Shown: positions 44,787 through 55,675, counted from the stretch's first letter. The stretch is DNA of 64,000 bases from Thalassomonas sp. RHCl1 (GCF_947387555.1 NZ_CANDNZ010000004.1:372001-436000), one strand, 5' to 3'. Numbers and translations: made by a program. The notes: generated from the sequence alone by a model not told the origin.

Positions 44787-44837
44787 AAGACAAACCCGGG
44801 GGCCAATAAACAAGCGTTATTGGCGCTGCCGGGTCTT
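44787..44837 (-). other. Nested hairpin between lpxD and fabZ
   Basis: Inner stem GCCAATAA/TTATTGGC (8 bp, 7-nt loop) inside an outer stem ACCCGG/CCGGGT, with AAGAC/GTCTT extending it after a 2-nt bulge. On the minus strand the structure ends in TTTGTCTTTACTG. It may act as a partial terminator or an mRNA processing site in the lpxD-fabZ gap. Confidence 0.6.
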
Positions 44838-44870
44838 ACTTTCGCGCGTTAAAGCATTTTAAGTGTGTTG

Positions 44871-45908
44871 CTACTTTTTAATTTCAGCAAGTTCTTTTTC
44901 AAGCGTTTTAATACGCTGCGCCATTTGATCTAACTTTTTGATCCTGGCGTTGGTTTTGTTCCATTCTTTATTGGGCATACAAGGCATACCGGAAGAATAA
45001 ACCCCGGGCTCCTTGATGGCTTTAGTGACCATGGCCCTGCCGGTAAAGACACAACCGTCGGCAATTTCCATATGGCCGTTAATGGCAACCATACCGGCGA
45101 TGGTACAATTTTTACCTATCACGGCACTGCCGGCAATCACGCTGCAACCGGCAACAGCGGTATTGTCACCGATAATAACATTATGGGCAATTTGCACCTG
45201 GTTATCTAAAATAACCCCGTCGCCGATCACAGTATTTTCCAAAGCGCCGCGATCAATTGTGGTACTGGCGCCAATTTCCACCCGATCACCGACAACAACC
45301 GTGCCTAACTGGGGGATTTTCAACCACTGGCCCTTATTTGGGGCATAACCAAAGCCGTCGGAGCCTATCACACTGCCCGATTGCACCAAGCAGCCCTGTC
45401 CCATACGTACCTGGTGGTAAATACTGACATTGGCCCATAACCGGGTATTTTCACCGATAACAGCATTTTCACCGACAAAACAGCCGGCACCGATATTCAC
45501 GCCATCCGCCAGGGTGACCCCGGCGCTGATCACGCTATTGGCGCCGATAGAAACATTTTCGCCGATATCAGCACTTTCATCAATCACCGCCGAAGCATGG
45601 ATGTCTTTTGCCGGGGCAGGCGTGCTGTCCAGTAACTGGGCCACCAGGGCATAACCCATATAGGGGTTTGCCATCACCAGGGCATTGGTGGGACAATCCG
45701 CTAAGGTGTCTTCCGCCAGGATAACGGCACTGGCCTTGGTTCCCGCCAGGGACTGGCGATATTTGCTATTGGCAAGAAAAGCAATCTGCCCTGCCTGTGC
45801 GCCTTCAAGGGTGGCAAGGCTGCTTACCGTGACGGTTTCGTCACCGCTCACCTTTGCCCCTAATTTTTGCGCTAATTCAGCAAGTGTATAATTCATCCGA
45901 ACTTTCAT
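44871..45908 (-). CDS. lpxD: UDP-3-O-(3-hydroxymyristoyl)glucosamine N-acyltransferase
   Basis: Third step of lipid A synthesis, N-acylating UDP-3-O-acylglucosamine. The 345-residue protein has an N-terminal uridine-binding domain ([19 protein letters not shown]) and a hexapeptide-repeat beta helix (about 100-300). The catalytic His is in [18 protein letters not shown], and GADGFGYA is present as [10 protein letters not shown]. The start is ambiguous: ATGs at 45908 and 45896 both follow TCGG, and the second matches the E. coli N-terminus slightly better. It is 9 bp after skp. Confidence 0.97.
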   Translation of the reverse strand: MKVRMNYTLAELAQKLGAKVSGDETVTVSSLATLEGAQAGQIAFLANSKYRQSLAGTKASAVILAEDTLADCPTNALVMANPYMGYALVAQLLDSTPAPAKDIHASAVIDESADIGENVSIGANSVISAGVTLADGVNIGAGCFVGENAVIGENTRLWANVSIYHQVRMGQGCLVQSGSVIGSDGFGYAPNKGQWLKIPQLGTVVVGDRVEIGASTTIDRGALENTVIGDGVILDNQVQIAHNVIIGDNTAVAGCSVIAGSAVIGKNCTIAGMVAINGHMEIADGCVFTGRAMVTKAIKEPGVYSSGMPCMPNKEWNKTNARIKKLDQMAQRIKTLEKELAEIKK

Positions 45909-45917
45909 CCGAGCTTA

Positions 45918-46436
45918 TTACTTCAACTTGCTGACTTGCTCAACAACTTCTTTAGTAATGCTCGCGTCAGGCTTTGAGAAAACCACGGCTTTTTGCTCGA
46001 TGATCAGATCGTATTTGCCTTTGGCAGCAATGCCATCGATGGCCTGGCGAACCAGAGCGATGATCTTATTGGTTTCTTCATTTTGACGTAAACCGGTTTT
46101 TTGCTGGAACGCCTTACCTTTGGTTTGATACTCTTGATATAACTCGGCGATTTTCTTATCCAGGTCTTCCTGCTCTTTTTTGCTCATGATAGAGCTGTCG
46201 CGCTTTTTCTTTTCCTGGTTATATTTAATATCAGACTCTAACTGGGCCAATACCGCCTTTTCATCTTTAAATTCCGCTTCCAGGCTTTGCATAACCGCTG
46301 CCGTTTGTGGGATCTGGCTCATCACTTCCTGGAAGTTTACCACGGCAATTTTTTGATCTGCCGCCATCGCCGAGCTGGCTAATAACATTCCAGAAGCCGC
46401 AGCCGTCATGGCAATAGATTTAATAAGTTTTTTCAA
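45918..46436 (-). CDS. skp: Periplasmic chaperone Skp/OmpH
   Basis: Trimeric holdase that carries unfolded outer-membrane proteins to BamA. The signal peptide is MTAAASGMLLASSAMA, cut before ADQKIAVVN. The mature protein starts with a short beta segment (AVVNFQEVMSQIPQT), then a long Lys/Glu-rich coiled coil (about 50-140; DIKYNQEKKKRDSSIMSKKE) forming the tentacle arm. The 172-residue length is typical. It lies between bamA and lpxD, as usual. Confidence 0.96.
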   Translation of the reverse strand: MKKLIKSIAMTAAASGMLLASSAMAADQKIAVVNFQEVMSQIPQTAAVMQSLEAEFKDEKAVLAQLESDIKYNQEKKKRDSSIMSKKEQEDLDKKIAELYQEYQTKGKAFQQKTGLRQNEETNKIIALVRQAIDGIAAKGKYDLIIEQKAVVFSKPDASITKEVVEQVSKLK

Positions 46437-46481
46437 CGTTTTCTCCTAATTAATTATTGTTACTGAATCCGGATCAGTTAT

Positions 46482-48926
46482 TTAAAAAGTTTTACCTATG
46501 TTAAAGCTAAAGAAGCTGGTGTCGTCATCATCTTCTTTTTTCAGTGCTTTTGCAAAACTAAAGATCATCGGCCCCATAGGGGATAACCACTGGACCGACA
46601 GGCCGGCAGAGCTTCTAAAACTGCCTGGATCCGAGAAATCCTTGATTTTCAGGAACTCATCCTCATCTAAATCTCGATAATCGTCAAGGTTAAATTCTGT
46701 ATCCCAGACATTACCGACATCAACAAATAAACTGCTGCGTACGCTGTTGGCCATGCCTTCATCTAAAAACGGCGTCGGTACTATCAGCTCAACACCACCG
46801 ATTGCCATGGCGTTACCACCGACCGAGCGGGGTGAGATGGTGATAAAATCTTCGTCCGGCCCCAATACGATACCGTCAACAACCGTTCCACGACGATAAA
46901 CGGCGCGCGGACCCACGATATTGGACTCAAAGCCCCTTAAGGTATCGGAACCACCGGCACGGAAGTTTTCCCAGAACGGCAGCAACTGATCATGCTCGCC
47001 CACCGTGCTGTAACCGTTACCATATCCCGCCTGGAATCTGGTTAACACGCTCCAGCGCTGATCCCGGCTTAACGGAAAATACCACTTGGTATCTAAATTA
47101 AACTTAAAGTAATTCACATCCGAGTTTGGCGTGGTGATCTTAGCACTTAAACTCTGTCTGGAACCAGCGGTCGGGAAGGTACCCCGGTTCAGGGTGGAGC
47201 GGGAAATACTGGCCGAAAGGTCAAAGGTTTCAAAGGTCAGCTTTTCATCCGGCTTATCCGGGTTTGAGTAGATATCATAGAAGCTCTGGATCTGCTCATA
47301 AGACTGCAAACGGGTAATACCGTTGCTCTTATAACCGATACCAAAATTCAGACGGACATATTCATCGATTGGAAAGCCAAGGTTAACCCCGATACCATAG
47401 GTCTGATTCTCATATTTTTCCAGGTTGGCGCTGCCGGCATCAAATTCGTTGTAATAAATCTGTCCGCCAAGGGAAACACCGTCCACGGTAAAGTAAGGGT
47501 CGGTATATGAGACACTGATACTGCGGGAATAACTGACGGTATTGATATTAAAAGCCAATCGGTTACCCGTGCCCAGGAAGTTGTTTTGCTGGATACCGGC
47601 ATTTAAACTTAACTGGGTCTGCGAGCCGTAACCTATACCTGCGGTAAAGGAGCCGGAAGCCTGCTCTTTCACATCAAAGTCGACATCCACCAGGTCGTCT
47701 TCACCCGGCACCTGGTTGGTTTCAAACTCTACCGTTTCCACATAAGGCAGGCGGGCAATCCAGGCTTTGGAACTTTCTACCTGGGAATTGGATAACCAGG
47801 CACCTTCCATCTGACGCATTTCCCGGCGGATAACCCGGTCTGCGGTCACATTATGGCCTTTGATATTGATGCGGTTAACATAAATACGTTTACCGGGATC
47901 CACCGAGATAGATAATTTAACGGTTTTATCTTCATCGTTGATTTCCGGAATCGTCACGACTTTAGGGTAGGCGTAGCCGTAACGGCCAAGGAACTTGCTG
48001 ATCAGTTCTTCGGTATAAGTGACTTCCGCGCCGTTATATAACTTGTCTTTGCTTAACGGGTTGATGGCGCGTATGGTATTGTCAAAGCCGGCCAGATCGC
48101 CGATAAAGTCCACTTCACTTACGGTATATTGCTCACCTTCGGTGACGTTGAGGGCAATATAGACAGACTCTTTATTCGGCGTCATCGATACTTGGGTCGA
48201 GTCCATTTTAAAACGCAGATAACCGCGGTCTAAATAATAACTGCTGATGGTTTCCATATCCCCTTGCAGGGTCTGCTTCTGGTACCTGTCCTGGGCCATA
48301 AAATCCCACCAGGGGGAATCAAAGGTCAGCTCGATACGCTCAAGCAATTCTTCATCGCTGAACACTTCATTGCCGACAATATTGATTTGCTGGATCGCCG
48401 CCGCATCACCTTCGCTGAAAACAAATTTCAAATTAACCCGGTTACGGGGCAAATGGGTAATTTCGGCTTTAACATCGGCATTATATTTACCGACACTGTG
48501 GTAAAAGTCTTCAAGACCTTGCTCGATACCGGAGATCACGGTTTTATCCAGGGTTTCCCCGACGCGGATATCGCTGCCGTCCAGGCTTTCAATCAATTGC
48601 TCGTCTTTTAAATCGCTGTTGCCATCAAAAATAATATCACTGATGGTAGCGCGCTCCTGCACCCGGTAAATAACCCGGTCACCGTCACGGGAGACAGAGA
48701 TATCGCTAAAATGTCCTGAGCGGTAAAGGGCTTTAATGGACTGGGAGATACGAAACTCATTAAGGGTATCGCCGATATTAAAAGGAATATGGGTTAAAGC
48801 CGCACCAAGGGCAACCCGCTGCAATCCCTTAACCTGAATATCTTCAACCTGAAATTCTTCAGCTGCTTGTACATTTGTTCCTAACGCGCCTAATAAAACG
48901 GCCAGGGCAATTTTTTTAATTATCAT
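46482..48926 (-). CDS. bamA: Outer-membrane protein assembly factor BamA
   Basis: Essential Omp85 insertase of outer-membrane beta-barrels. The 814-residue precursor has a signal peptide (IALAVLLGALGTNVQAAEEF), five POTRA domains (about 24-425; first FQVEDIQVKGLQRVALGAAL) and a 16-strand barrel. The conserved LRGFESN motif of loop 6 contains the RGF triad, and the C-terminal FFSFNIGKTF ends in the aromatic residue of the Bam recognition signal. The neighbours rseP and skp are canonical. Confidence 0.98.
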   Translation of the reverse strand: MIIKKIALAVLLGALGTNVQAAEEFQVEDIQVKGLQRVALGAALTHIPFNIGDTLNEFRISQSIKALYRSGHFSDISVSRDGDRVIYRVQERATISDIIFDGNSDLKDEQLIESLDGSDIRVGETLDKTVISGIEQGLEDFYHSVGKYNADVKAEITHLPRNRVNLKFVFSEGDAAAIQQINIVGNEVFSDEELLERIELTFDSPWWDFMAQDRYQKQTLQGDMETISSYYLDRGYLRFKMDSTQVSMTPNKESVYIALNVTEGEQYTVSEVDFIGDLAGFDNTIRAINPLSKDKLYNGAEVTYTEELISKFLGRYGYAYPKVVTIPEINDEDKTVKLSISVDPGKRIYVNRINIKGHNVTADRVIRREMRQMEGAWLSNSQVESSKAWIARLPYVETVEFETNQVPGEDDLVDVDFDVKEQASGSFTAGIGYGSQTQLSLNAGIQQNNFLGTGNRLAFNINTVSYSRSISVSYTDPYFTVDGVSLGGQIYYNEFDAGSANLEKYENQTYGIGVNLGFPIDEYVRLNFGIGYKSNGITRLQSYEQIQSFYDIYSNPDKPDEKLTFETFDLSASISRSTLNRGTFPTAGSRQSLSAKITTPNSDVNYFKFNLDTKWYFPLSRDQRWSVLTRFQAGYGNGYSTVGEHDQLLPFWENFRAGGSDTLRGFESNIVGPRAVYRRGTVVDGIVLGPDEDFITISPRSVGGNAMAIGGVELIVPTPFLDEGMANSVRSSLFVDVGNVWDTEFNLDDYRDLDEDEFLKIKDFSDPGSFRSSAGLSVQWLSPMGPMIFSFAKALKKEDDDDTSFFSFNIGKTF

Positions 48927-48955
48927 AGAATGTTAACTTAATTTACTTCTTTTAG

Positions 48956-50311
48956 TTAAAGCCGCGATAGATCGTTAAATAACGCTATACTCATCAATCC
49001 CAGTAACGCTATGGCCCCAAATTTAAAACCCGCTTGCTGCACTTTCTCAGGAACCGGCTTGCCGGTTAAAAGCTCTATAAGATAATAGAGTAAGTGCCCG
49101 CCATCAAGTACCGGTAAGGGCAAAAGGTTAATAATGCCTAAATTAATGCTGATCAGCGCCAAAAAGCCTAAAAAGTAGACTATGCCGTAGCCGGCGCTGT
49201 TACCTGCGCCCTGGGCTATGGCAATCGGGCCACTTAAGTTTTTCACCGAAACATCGCCGGTAATTAACTTGCCTATCATATCAAAACTCAGCACCACAAG
49301 TTCCCAGGTCTTGTTGACACTCTCACCTATGGCATCTATCGGACCATAGCTAATATCAATTTTATATTGCTCAGGCCAGGGTGCTGACTTGGGTGAGACA
49401 CCTAAATAACCGATTGGTTCCCCGCCGCGCTTGCGAGCGCCCAGTAAAACGTCAATTTGCTGCTGCCTTCCCTGACGCTTGATGGTCAGTTGTACTTGCT
49501 GATTGGGATATAAGGCAATTTTTTTAGAAAATTGATACCAGTTATTGTTAACGCTTTCGCCATTAATGGCTTCAAGCACATCCCCAACCTGTAACCCGGC
49601 TTTTGCCGCCGGGCTGTCCGGGGCAACCACGGTCAGCTCGGTGGAGACATGCGGGCGAAACGGGGTAATGCCAAGGCTTGTCAGGGCGGAAGTTTTCTCC
49701 GGTGCGAACTGCCAATCCTGCGTTGCCAGCACATAAGTATCGGGTTTTACCCGGTCGTCGGCTTTACTTTTAATTTCTATCGAGTCACTGCCGATTTCCG
49801 CCACCAGGGATAAGTTCACGTCCTGCCAATCCAGGGTTTCACGCCCCGCCACTTCGACGATTTGCGACTTCACCGGCAAGTTTGCTTTTGCGGCGATAGA
49901 ACCCTGTTCAATATCACCGATGATCGGCTTAACGCTGGGCACGCCGATTAAAAACATCAGGTAAAAGGCAAAAATGGCAAAAGCAAAGTTGGCAAAAGGG
50001 CCGGCGGCAATAATGGCAATACGCTGGTAAACGGATTTGCTGTTAAAGGTTTTATCCTTATCTTGCGGCAAGACATCATCAACCCGTTCATCGAGCATTT
50101 TGACATAACCGCCAAGGGGAATTAAGGCAACAACAAATTCGGTGCCGTGTTTATCTGTGGTTTGCCACAAGGTTTTACCAAAACCGACGGAAAAGCGCTC
50201 GACCTTTACGCCGTTTTTACGGGCCACCCAAAAATGACCGTACTCATGTATGGTTACCAGGATGCCCAGGGCTACGATAAAAGAGCCTAAATTCCAGATA
50301 AAATCAATCAT
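48956..50311 (-). CDS. rseP: Site-2 intramembrane protease RseP
   Basis: Zinc metalloprotease that cleaves RseA and remnant signal peptides in the membrane, releasing sigma-E. The HExxH motif is HEYGH at 22-26, and the third ligand is in NLLPLPVLDGGHLLYY. Two PDZ domains occupy the periplasmic part (about 115-310; DSPAAKAGLQVGDVLEAING in the second). The 451-residue length and four transmembrane helices are typical. It starts 2 bp after dxr stops. Confidence 0.98.
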   Translation of the reverse strand: MIDFIWNLGSFIVALGILVTIHEYGHFWVARKNGVKVERFSVGFGKTLWQTTDKHGTEFVVALIPLGGYVKMLDERVDDVLPQDKDKTFNSKSVYQRIAIIAAGPFANFAFAIFAFYLMFLIGVPSVKPIIGDIEQGSIAAKANLPVKSQIVEVAGRETLDWQDVNLSLVAEIGSDSIEIKSKADDRVKPDTYVLATQDWQFAPEKTSALTSLGITPFRPHVSTELTVVAPDSPAAKAGLQVGDVLEAINGESVNNNWYQFSKKIALYPNQQVQLTIKRQGRQQQIDVLLGARKRGGEPIGYLGVSPKSAPWPEQYKIDISYGPIDAIGESVNKTWELVVLSFDMIGKLITGDVSVKNLSGPIAIAQGAGNSAGYGIVYFLGFLALISINLGIINLLPLPVLDGGHLLYYLIELLTGKPVPEKVQQAGFKFGAIALLGLMSIALFNDLSRL

Positions 50312-50312
50312 G

Positions 50313-51539
50313 TCAAATATTTCTCCCCTCAGCAGGGTGTTTTATCGCCGTCAACAGACTCCTAGCATATTCCCTTACCCGGCGATCTAAAGCAATAACA
50401 TCATTAATATTGGCTATTTCTTCTGAGACAAACTTATTCACAGAAGTTTCATTAATTGTGAAAATATCAGTAAATTTCAGCTCACCGTTTAAGAAAGCCT
50501 CCACCGCTACTTCATTGGCGGCATTTAGGGCGGTGCAAGCCCCCTGCCCGGCGCGGCAGGCATCGATGGCCAGCTTGAGGTTGGGGTATTTGACAAAGTC
50601 CACCGCCTGGAATTCAAAAGCCGCCGCACTGAAAAAATCTAAATCGGCAACACCCGCTTCAATCCGCTCGGGATAAGCCAGCGCATGGGCAATAGGGGTG
50701 CGCATATCCGGGTTGCCCATCTGGGCCAGTACCGAGCCGTCTTTATACTGCACCATAGAATGTATGGTACTTTGCGGATGCAAAACTACCTGGATATCGT
50801 CCGCCGTGACATTAAACAGCCATTTGGCTTCAATAAACTCCAGCCCTTTATTCATCATGGTGGCAGAATCCACCGAAATTTTACGTCCCATGTCCCAGTT
50901 GGGATGGGCACAGGCCTGCTCCGGGGTCACACTGGGTAGCAAGTCGTTATCCAGGGTGCGAAAAGGGCCGCCGGAGCCGGTTAACAAAATTTTCCGAATG
51001 CCGCAATCTGCCAACTGACTATTGCCCGGTGCCTGCTGCACGCTTTCCGGCAAACACTGGAAAATGGCATTATGTTCGCTGTCTATCGGTAATAACCGGG
51101 CGCCGGACGCTTTTACCGCGTCCATAAAGATAGCGCCGGAAGTGACCAGGGCTTCCTTATTGGCCAGCAATACCCGCTTACCTGCTTTGACCGCCGCCAG
51201 GGTCGGCATTAAACCTGAGGCGCCGACAATGGCCGCCATCACGGTATCTGATTCTTGGGCGCCGGCGATATCCACTAACGCCTGTTGCCCCGACAGCACC
51301 TGGGTATCAGGCAGTCCTTGTGAGGATAATTTTTCAGCAAGCCGTTTAGCCGCCGACTCACAAACCATGACTACCTGTTTAGGCTTAAATTCCAGACATT
51401 GCTCAAGCATCTTATCGACACTGGCATGGGCAGATAATGAAAGCACAGAAAATTTATCGCTATGGCGGCGCACCACATCCAGGGTGCTCACGCCGATAGA
51501 GCCGGTTGAACCCAGGATACATAATTGATGTTTTACCAC
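50313..51539 (-). CDS. dxr: 1-deoxy-D-xylulose 5-phosphate reductoisomerase
   Basis: Second step of the MEP isoprenoid pathway, reducing and isomerising DXP to MEP with NADPH. The 408-residue protein starts [20 protein letters not shown] (NADPH loop) and has [15 protein letters not shown] (metal-binding D-S-E) and [21 protein letters not shown] in the form [13 protein letters not shown]. The flexible catalytic loop contains [17 protein letters not shown]. It is 2 bp from rseP and 4 bp from cdsA. Confidence 0.98.
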   Translation of the reverse strand: MVKHQLCILGSTGSIGVSTLDVVRRHSDKFSVLSLSAHASVDKMLEQCLEFKPKQVVMVCESAAKRLAEKLSSQGLPDTQVLSGQQALVDIAGAQESDTVMAAIVGASGLMPTLAAVKAGKRVLLANKEALVTSGAIFMDAVKASGARLLPIDSEHNAIFQCLPESVQQAPGNSQLADCGIRKILLTGSGGPFRTLDNDLLPSVTPEQACAHPNWDMGRKISVDSATMMNKGLEFIEAKWLFNVTADDIQVVLHPQSTIHSMVQYKDGSVLAQMGNPDMRTPIAHALAYPERIEAGVADLDFFSAAAFEFQAVDFVKYPNLKLAIDACRAGQGACTALNAANEVAVEAFLNGELKFTDIFTINETSVNKFVSEEIANINDVIALDRRVREYARSLLTAIKHPAEGRNI

Positions 51540-51543
51540 GGGA

Positions 51544-52410
51544 TCACCAGCCTATCAGCGCGTAACAAAGGGCAAATATCGGCGCGGTTGCGGTTAAGCT
51601 GTCGATACGATCCAAAATACCGCCATGACCCGGCAGGATAGAGCCGCTGTCTTTTATCCCCGCCTGACGCTTAAACATACTTTCGTTTAAATCCCCCAGC
51701 ACGGAAATGGTGGTGATAATTGCCGTCACCAGCAAGATAATGGCAAATTGTTTGGCATTCCAGTCCATGATATAACCGGCACTTGATACTAAAATACAGG
51801 CAAATGCCACGCCACCGAAAAAGCCTTCCAGGGTTTTACCCGGGCTGACATTGGGCAGTAATTTATGCTTACCTACCGCCTTACCGACGAAGTAGGCGCC
51901 GATATCGGCGCTCCATACCATCAGAAACAATACCATCAGCAATTGCGCGCCGTGGTAATGATCTGCCTGGTATTCACTGGAGCGGATCACCATAAACGCC
52001 AGCCAGGTAGGTACTAAGGTCAACCAGCCAAAAATGCCGCGCACCGAACGGTGACTGGACCAGAAACCGCTATATTTGGGATATAAAAAGGTTAATATCG
52101 CCGATAACGCCCACCAGGCCAGCGACAGCCAGAGTAACAGCTGCACCGGCTGTTGCAGGGTATCTTTATCCAGCCACAATTGCTGCGGCGGCAGAAAATG
52201 CCAAATAGCGCTGATCAGTAGCACGTTTGTCAGCACAAACAATAACCGGCGCACCTTTTGATCGAAGCCCATTAGCGGCCCCCATTCCCAGGCACCGATT
52301 GACATAATAAGCAGCAGCAGACCGGCAAATAAATCAAGCGGCAGATAAAATATCGCCGCAATTGCCGATGGTGCCAGCACTAATGCAGTTAAGACTCTTT
52401 GCTTTAACAA
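51544..52410 (-). CDS. cdsA: Phosphatidate cytidylyltransferase
   Basis: Inner-membrane enzyme making CDP-diacylglycerol from phosphatidate and CTP. The 288-residue protein has about eight transmembrane helices. The C-terminal signature S-x-x-KR-x2-K-D-x5-GHGG-x2-DR-x-D is present as [20 protein letters not shown] followed by [26 protein letters not shown] is the metal/CTP-binding loop. It lies between uppS and dxr. Confidence 0.97.
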   Translation of the reverse strand: MLKQRVLTALVLAPSAIAAIFYLPLDLFAGLLLLIMSIGAWEWGPLMGFDQKVRRLLFVLTNVLLISAIWHFLPPQQLWLDKDTLQQPVQLLLWLSLAWWALSAILTFLYPKYSGFWSSHRSVRGIFGWLTLVPTWLAFMVIRSSEYQADHYHGAQLLMVLFLMVWSADIGAYFVGKAVGKHKLLPNVSPGKTLEGFFGGVAFACILVSSAGYIMDWNAKQFAIILLVTAIITTISVLGDLNESMFKRQAGIKDSGSILPGHGGILDRIDSLTATAPIFALCYALIGW

Positions 52411-52422
52411 GCTATGATCCTT

Positions 52423-53172
52423 TTATTTATTTTGTTGTTTAACCTGTTGGCCCGTCTGACCATATCGACGTTCCCGATCCTTGAAGACACTCAAAGCCGA
52501 CTCAAATTCCTGCTCATTAAAATCAGGCCACAGGACATCGGTAAAATAAAACTCGGCATAGGCCGCCTGCCACAGTAAAAAATTACTGATGCGGTAATCA
52601 CCGCCGGTACGGATCAATAAGTCCAGTTCAGGTTGTTGGTAGAGACTGGTGTGGGCATCCAGGCTGGCCTCGGTAATCTCGTCGAGGGACAACTCCTGGT
52701 TGGCCACCTTAGCAGCCAGTTGTTTTGCCGCCTGGGTGATATCCCAGCGCCCGCCATAATTGGCGGCGACAGAAAGTACCAGTCCGGTATTGTCTTGGGT
52801 CAGCTGCTCTGCCGAATTAATTTTTTCTTGTAATTTTTCGGAAAAGCGACTGACATCGCCAATGACTTGAAAACGAATATCATGTTTATGTAAGCGTTTG
52901 ACCTCGCGGGTTAACACAAACATAAATAAATCCATCAGTACACTGACTTCTTTTTCCGGCCGCTGCCAGTTTTCACTGCTAAAGGCAAACAGGGTTAACG
53001 CCTTAACCCCCAGTTTTCTTGCCGTAGACACAGCTGAGCGGACCGACTCGACCCCGGCTTTATGGCCGGCGACACGAGTTTTTCCCCGTTGTTCCGCCCA
53101 ACGTCCGTTACCATCCATAATAATGGCAACATGCTTGGGGATACAGGTATTGTGATTAGCTAAATCGTTCAA
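52423..53172 (-). CDS. uppS: Undecaprenyl diphosphate synthase
   Basis: Cis-prenyltransferase making the C55 lipid carrier for peptidoglycan and O-antigen. [17 protein letters not shown] holds the catalytic Asp, [11 protein letters not shown] the substrate loop, and [18 protein letters not shown] the diphosphate-binding Arg. No ATG fits: the frame extends to a TTG at 53193 and a GTG at 53181, but the TTG at 53172 is preferred because AAGAAGAG lies 8 bp upstream and the 14-residue lead matches homologues. It is 12 bp from cdsA. Confidence 0.95.
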   Translation of the reverse strand: MNDLANHNTCIPKHVAIIMDGNGRWAEQRGKTRVAGHKAGVESVRSAVSTARKLGVKALTLFAFSSENWQRPEKEVSVLMDLFMFVLTREVKRLHKHDIRFQVIGDVSRFSEKLQEKINSAEQLTQDNTGLVLSVAANYGGRWDITQAAKQLAAKVANQELSLDEITEASLDAHTSLYQQPELDLLIRTGGDYRISNFLLWQAAYAEFYFTDVLWPDFNEQEFESALSVFKDRERRYGQTGQQVKQQNK

Positions 53173-53215
53173 ACTACTCACTCTTCTTAGCAATATAAAA
53201 GTCCGTAATACAAAA

Positions 53216-53244
53216 AGACGCCGTAGTGATTATCTACGGCGTCT
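53216..53244 (-). terminator. Terminator between frr and uppS
   Basis: An 11-bp perfect stem, AGACGCCGTAG with CTACGGCGTCT, and a 7-nt loop. On the minus strand it runs into TTTTTGTATT. It lies 20 bp after the frr stop, so pyrH-frr and uppS onward are separable units. Confidence 0.88.
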
Positions 53245-53264
53245 GTCAATAAGCAATGGAAACC

Positions 53265-53822
53265 TTATATTTCCATTAATTCTTTTTCTTTTTCGACTAA
53301 TACTTCATCAACTTGCTTAATAAATGAGTCAGTGATCTTCTGGATCTCATCTTCCGCCTGACGATGTTCGTCTTCACTGATTTCTTTGTCTTTTAACAAG
53401 GCTTTAAAATCGGAGTTGGCATCGCGACGGATATTACGGATAGCGATTTTACCGCCTTCGGCTTCCCCTTTAACCACTTTCACCAGGTCTTTACGACGCT
53501 CTTCGGTGAGCGGCGGCAATGGGATACGGATCAGCGTACCATTGGTCGCCGGGTTTAAACCCAGATCCGATTTTAAGATGGCTTTTTCTACCGCACCTAT
53601 CATGCCTTTGTCAAAAACCGTGATTGCTAACGTACGGGCATCGGGAACAGAGATGTTACCCACCTGATTAAGCGGCGTTGCCATACCGTAATAATCAACA
53701 GAAATATTATCCAGCAGGGATGCATGTGCCCGGCCGGTTCTGACTTTGTTTAAGTTATTTTTTAAAGCTTCGATGCTCTTAGCCATACGCTCTTTAGCAT
53801 CTTGTTGAATTTCGTCTATCAC
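53265..53822 (-). CDS. frr: Ribosome recycling factor
   Basis: Splits post-termination ribosomes together with EF-G. The 185-residue protein starts [20 protein letters not shown], has [20 protein letters not shown] and NVRASGTE-equivalent [16 protein letters not shown], and ends [17 protein letters not shown], all matching the family over its full length. It is 25 bp downstream of pyrH. Confidence 0.98.
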   Translation of the reverse strand: MIDEIQQDAKERMAKSIEALKNNLNKVRTGRAHASLLDNISVDYYGMATPLNQVGNISVPDARTLAITVFDKGMIGAVEKAILKSDLGLNPATNGTLIRIPLPPLTEERRKDLVKVVKGEAEGGKIAIRNIRRDANSDFKALLKDKEISEDEHRQAEDEIQKITDSFIKQVDEVLVEKEKELMEI

Positions 53823-53847
53823 TTTACTATTCCTTAAAAACCAATAA

Positions 53848-54588
53848 TTAGCCTAAATTTTCAGCATGATCGATTGTAGTGCCTTCATCATTGCCCATGA
53901 TAACGGCTTTTAATGCCCCCGGCTTGTTCATATTGAAAACACGGATCGGCATATTATGATCACGTGCCAGGGTAAAGGCGGCTAAATCCATCACTTGTAA
54001 TTCTTTTTCTAACACTTCCTGATAAGTCAGGTGGTTATACAGCTCGGCATCGGGATTTTTCATCGGGTCATCTGAATAGATGCCGTCAACTTTTGTTGCT
54101 TTAAGTACCGCATCGGCTTCTATTTCAATACCGCGCAGGCAAGCGGCGGAGTCCGTGGTAAAAAACGGGTTACCGGTACCGGCACTGAAAATCACCACTC
54201 GGCCGGATTTTAACAAACTGATGGCGCTGGCCCAGTTATAAGTATCGCAGACACCGGCTAAATCGATAGCCGACATCAAGCGGGTGTTGACAAATGCCCG
54301 GTGCAGCGCATCACGCATCGCCAGACCATTCATCACAGTCGCCAGCATGCCCATTTGATCACCAACAACCCTGTTCATACCGGCATCGGCTAACCCTTTG
54401 CCGCGAAATAAATTACCACCGCCGATCACCAGACCGACCTGGATGCCCATTTCGATTAATTCTTTGATTTCCTGCGCCATACGGTCGAGAATTTTAGGAT
54501 CGATACCGAATCCTTCTTCACCCATCAGGGCTTCACCACTGAGTTTTAACAGAATACGACGATAACTAGGTTTGGGGTTGATGCTCAT
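53848..54588 (-). CDS. pyrH: UMP kinase
   Basis: Hexameric bacterial uridylate kinase making UDP from UMP and ATP, regulated by GTP and UTP. The 246-residue protein has [31 protein letters not shown] (phosphate loop), [20 protein letters not shown] and [20 protein letters not shown]. The length is close to the E. coli enzyme (241). It heads a pyrH-frr unit behind the tsf terminator. Confidence 0.98.
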   Translation of the reverse strand: MSINPKPSYRRILLKLSGEALMGEEGFGIDPKILDRMAQEIKELIEMGIQVGLVIGGGNLFRGKGLADAGMNRVVGDQMGMLATVMNGLAMRDALHRAFVNTRLMSAIDLAGVCDTYNWASAISLLKSGRVVIFSAGTGNPFFTTDSAACLRGIEIEADAVLKATKVDGIYSDDPMKNPDAELYNHLTYQEVLEKELQVMDLAAFTLARDHNMPIRVFNMNKPGALKAVIMGNDEGTTIDHAENLG

Positions 54589-54611
54589 AAAATAAACATT
54601 CCTGTAGATAA

Positions 54612-54647
54612 AAAATAGCCGCGGTCGAAATTGACCGCGGCTATTTT
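54612..54647 (-). terminator. Strong terminator between tsf and pyrH
   Basis: A 15-bp perfect GC-rich stem, AAAATAGCCGCGGTC with GACCGCGGCTATTTT, and a 6-nt loop. On the minus strand it continues into TTTTTTATC. It lies about 80 bp after the tsf stop. Confidence 0.93.
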
Positions 54648-54728
54648 AATACGTTTGGCTGACTATCGAAAGTCTTATAGCTATTTAATTAATTATTCTT
54701 GAAATTAATCGCTTAGCTAACCGAGATT

Positions 54729-55577
54729 TTACTGCTTGGCAGCAGCGATTTGCGCTTCAACTTCAGCTGCGAAATCTTCTTCTTTCTTCTCGATACCTTC
54801 ACCAACTTCTAAACGAACAAAGCCGGAAACCGTTACGCCTTTCTCTTTTAACACGTCGCCCACAGTACGCTTAGGTTCCATGATGAAAGCCTGACCGGTT
54901 AAAGAAACTTCGCCGGTGAATTTCTTCATACGGCCAGTAACCATTTTCTCAGCGATTTCCTGAGGCTTGCCTTCGTTCATCGCGATATCGATTTGGATGG
55001 CTTTTTCTTTTTCAACAACATCGGCAGGTACATCTTCAGGATTGATGTACTCTGGCTTGCTGGCAGCAACGTGCATGGCAAGGTGCTTCAGTGATTCTGC
55101 ATCGCCTTCACCGGCAACAACAACACCGATAGTGGCACCGTGACGGTATGAAGCTAAAGCAGTACCTTCGATGTATTGAACGCGACGAACATTGATGTTT
55201 TCACCAATTTTAGTCACTAAAGCAATACGCTTTTCTTCGAACTGGGCTTGCAGTTCTTCAACAGTTGCTTTTGAAGCAATAGCAGCTTCGGCAACTTCTT
55301 CAGCAAATGCTAAGAAGCTGGCGTCTTTTGCTACGAAGTCAGTTTGACAGTTAACTTCAACCAATGCCGCAACACCGTCAGCATCTTTAATTAAAATAGT
55401 ACCTTCAGCAGCGATATTACCGGCTTTCTTAGCCGCTTTTGCCTGACCGGACTTACGCATGTTTTCAATCGCAAGTTCCATATCGCCGTCAGCTTCTTGT
55501 AAAGCTTTTTTACAATCCATCATGCCCGCAGCTGTGCGTTCACGTAATTCTTTAACCATTGCAGCAGTAATTGCCAT
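54729..55577 (-). CDS. tsf: Elongation factor Ts
   Basis: Guanine-nucleotide exchange factor for EF-Tu. The 282-residue protein (E. coli 283) starts with the UBA-like domain [20 protein letters not shown] and [39 protein letters not shown] carries the TDFV motif that contacts the EF-Tu Mg site. The C-terminal module ends [16 protein letters not shown]. It is cotranscribed with rpsB. Confidence 0.98.
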   Translation of the reverse strand: MAITAAMVKELRERTAAGMMDCKKALQEADGDMELAIENMRKSGQAKAAKKAGNIAAEGTILIKDADGVAALVEVNCQTDFVAKDASFLAFAEEVAEAAIASKATVEELQAQFEEKRIALVTKIGENINVRRVQYIEGTALASYRHGATIGVVVAGEGDAESLKHLAMHVAASKPEYINPEDVPADVVEKEKAIQIDIAMNEGKPQEIAEKMVTGRMKKFTGEVSLTGQAFIMEPKRTVGDVLKEKGVTVSGFVRLEVGEGIEKKEEDFAAEVEAQIAAAKQ

Positions 55578-55614
55578 GAGTTAATCCTCAAATTTTCAGA
55601 TAATGTATAAATAC

Positions 55615-55647
55615 TTTGCTACAGAAGCCGTTGACTTCTGTAGCAAA
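55615..55647 (-). other. Intercistronic hairpin rpsB-tsf
   Basis: A 13-bp perfect stem, TTTGCTACAGAAG with CTTCTGTAGCAAA, and a 7-nt loop in the 98-bp gap. No T-tract follows on the minus strand. It may set the rpsB:tsf transcript ratio by processing or attenuation, as known for this gene pair in E. coli. Confidence 0.65.
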
Positions 55648-55675
55648 TGCAATAAAACGTTATTGGTTGCAGCTA

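Noticed and set aside
44719-44793. 25-codon extension of FabZ
   Set aside because: It runs into the strong intergenic hairpin, is not FabZ-like, and would make the protein longer than the family norm.
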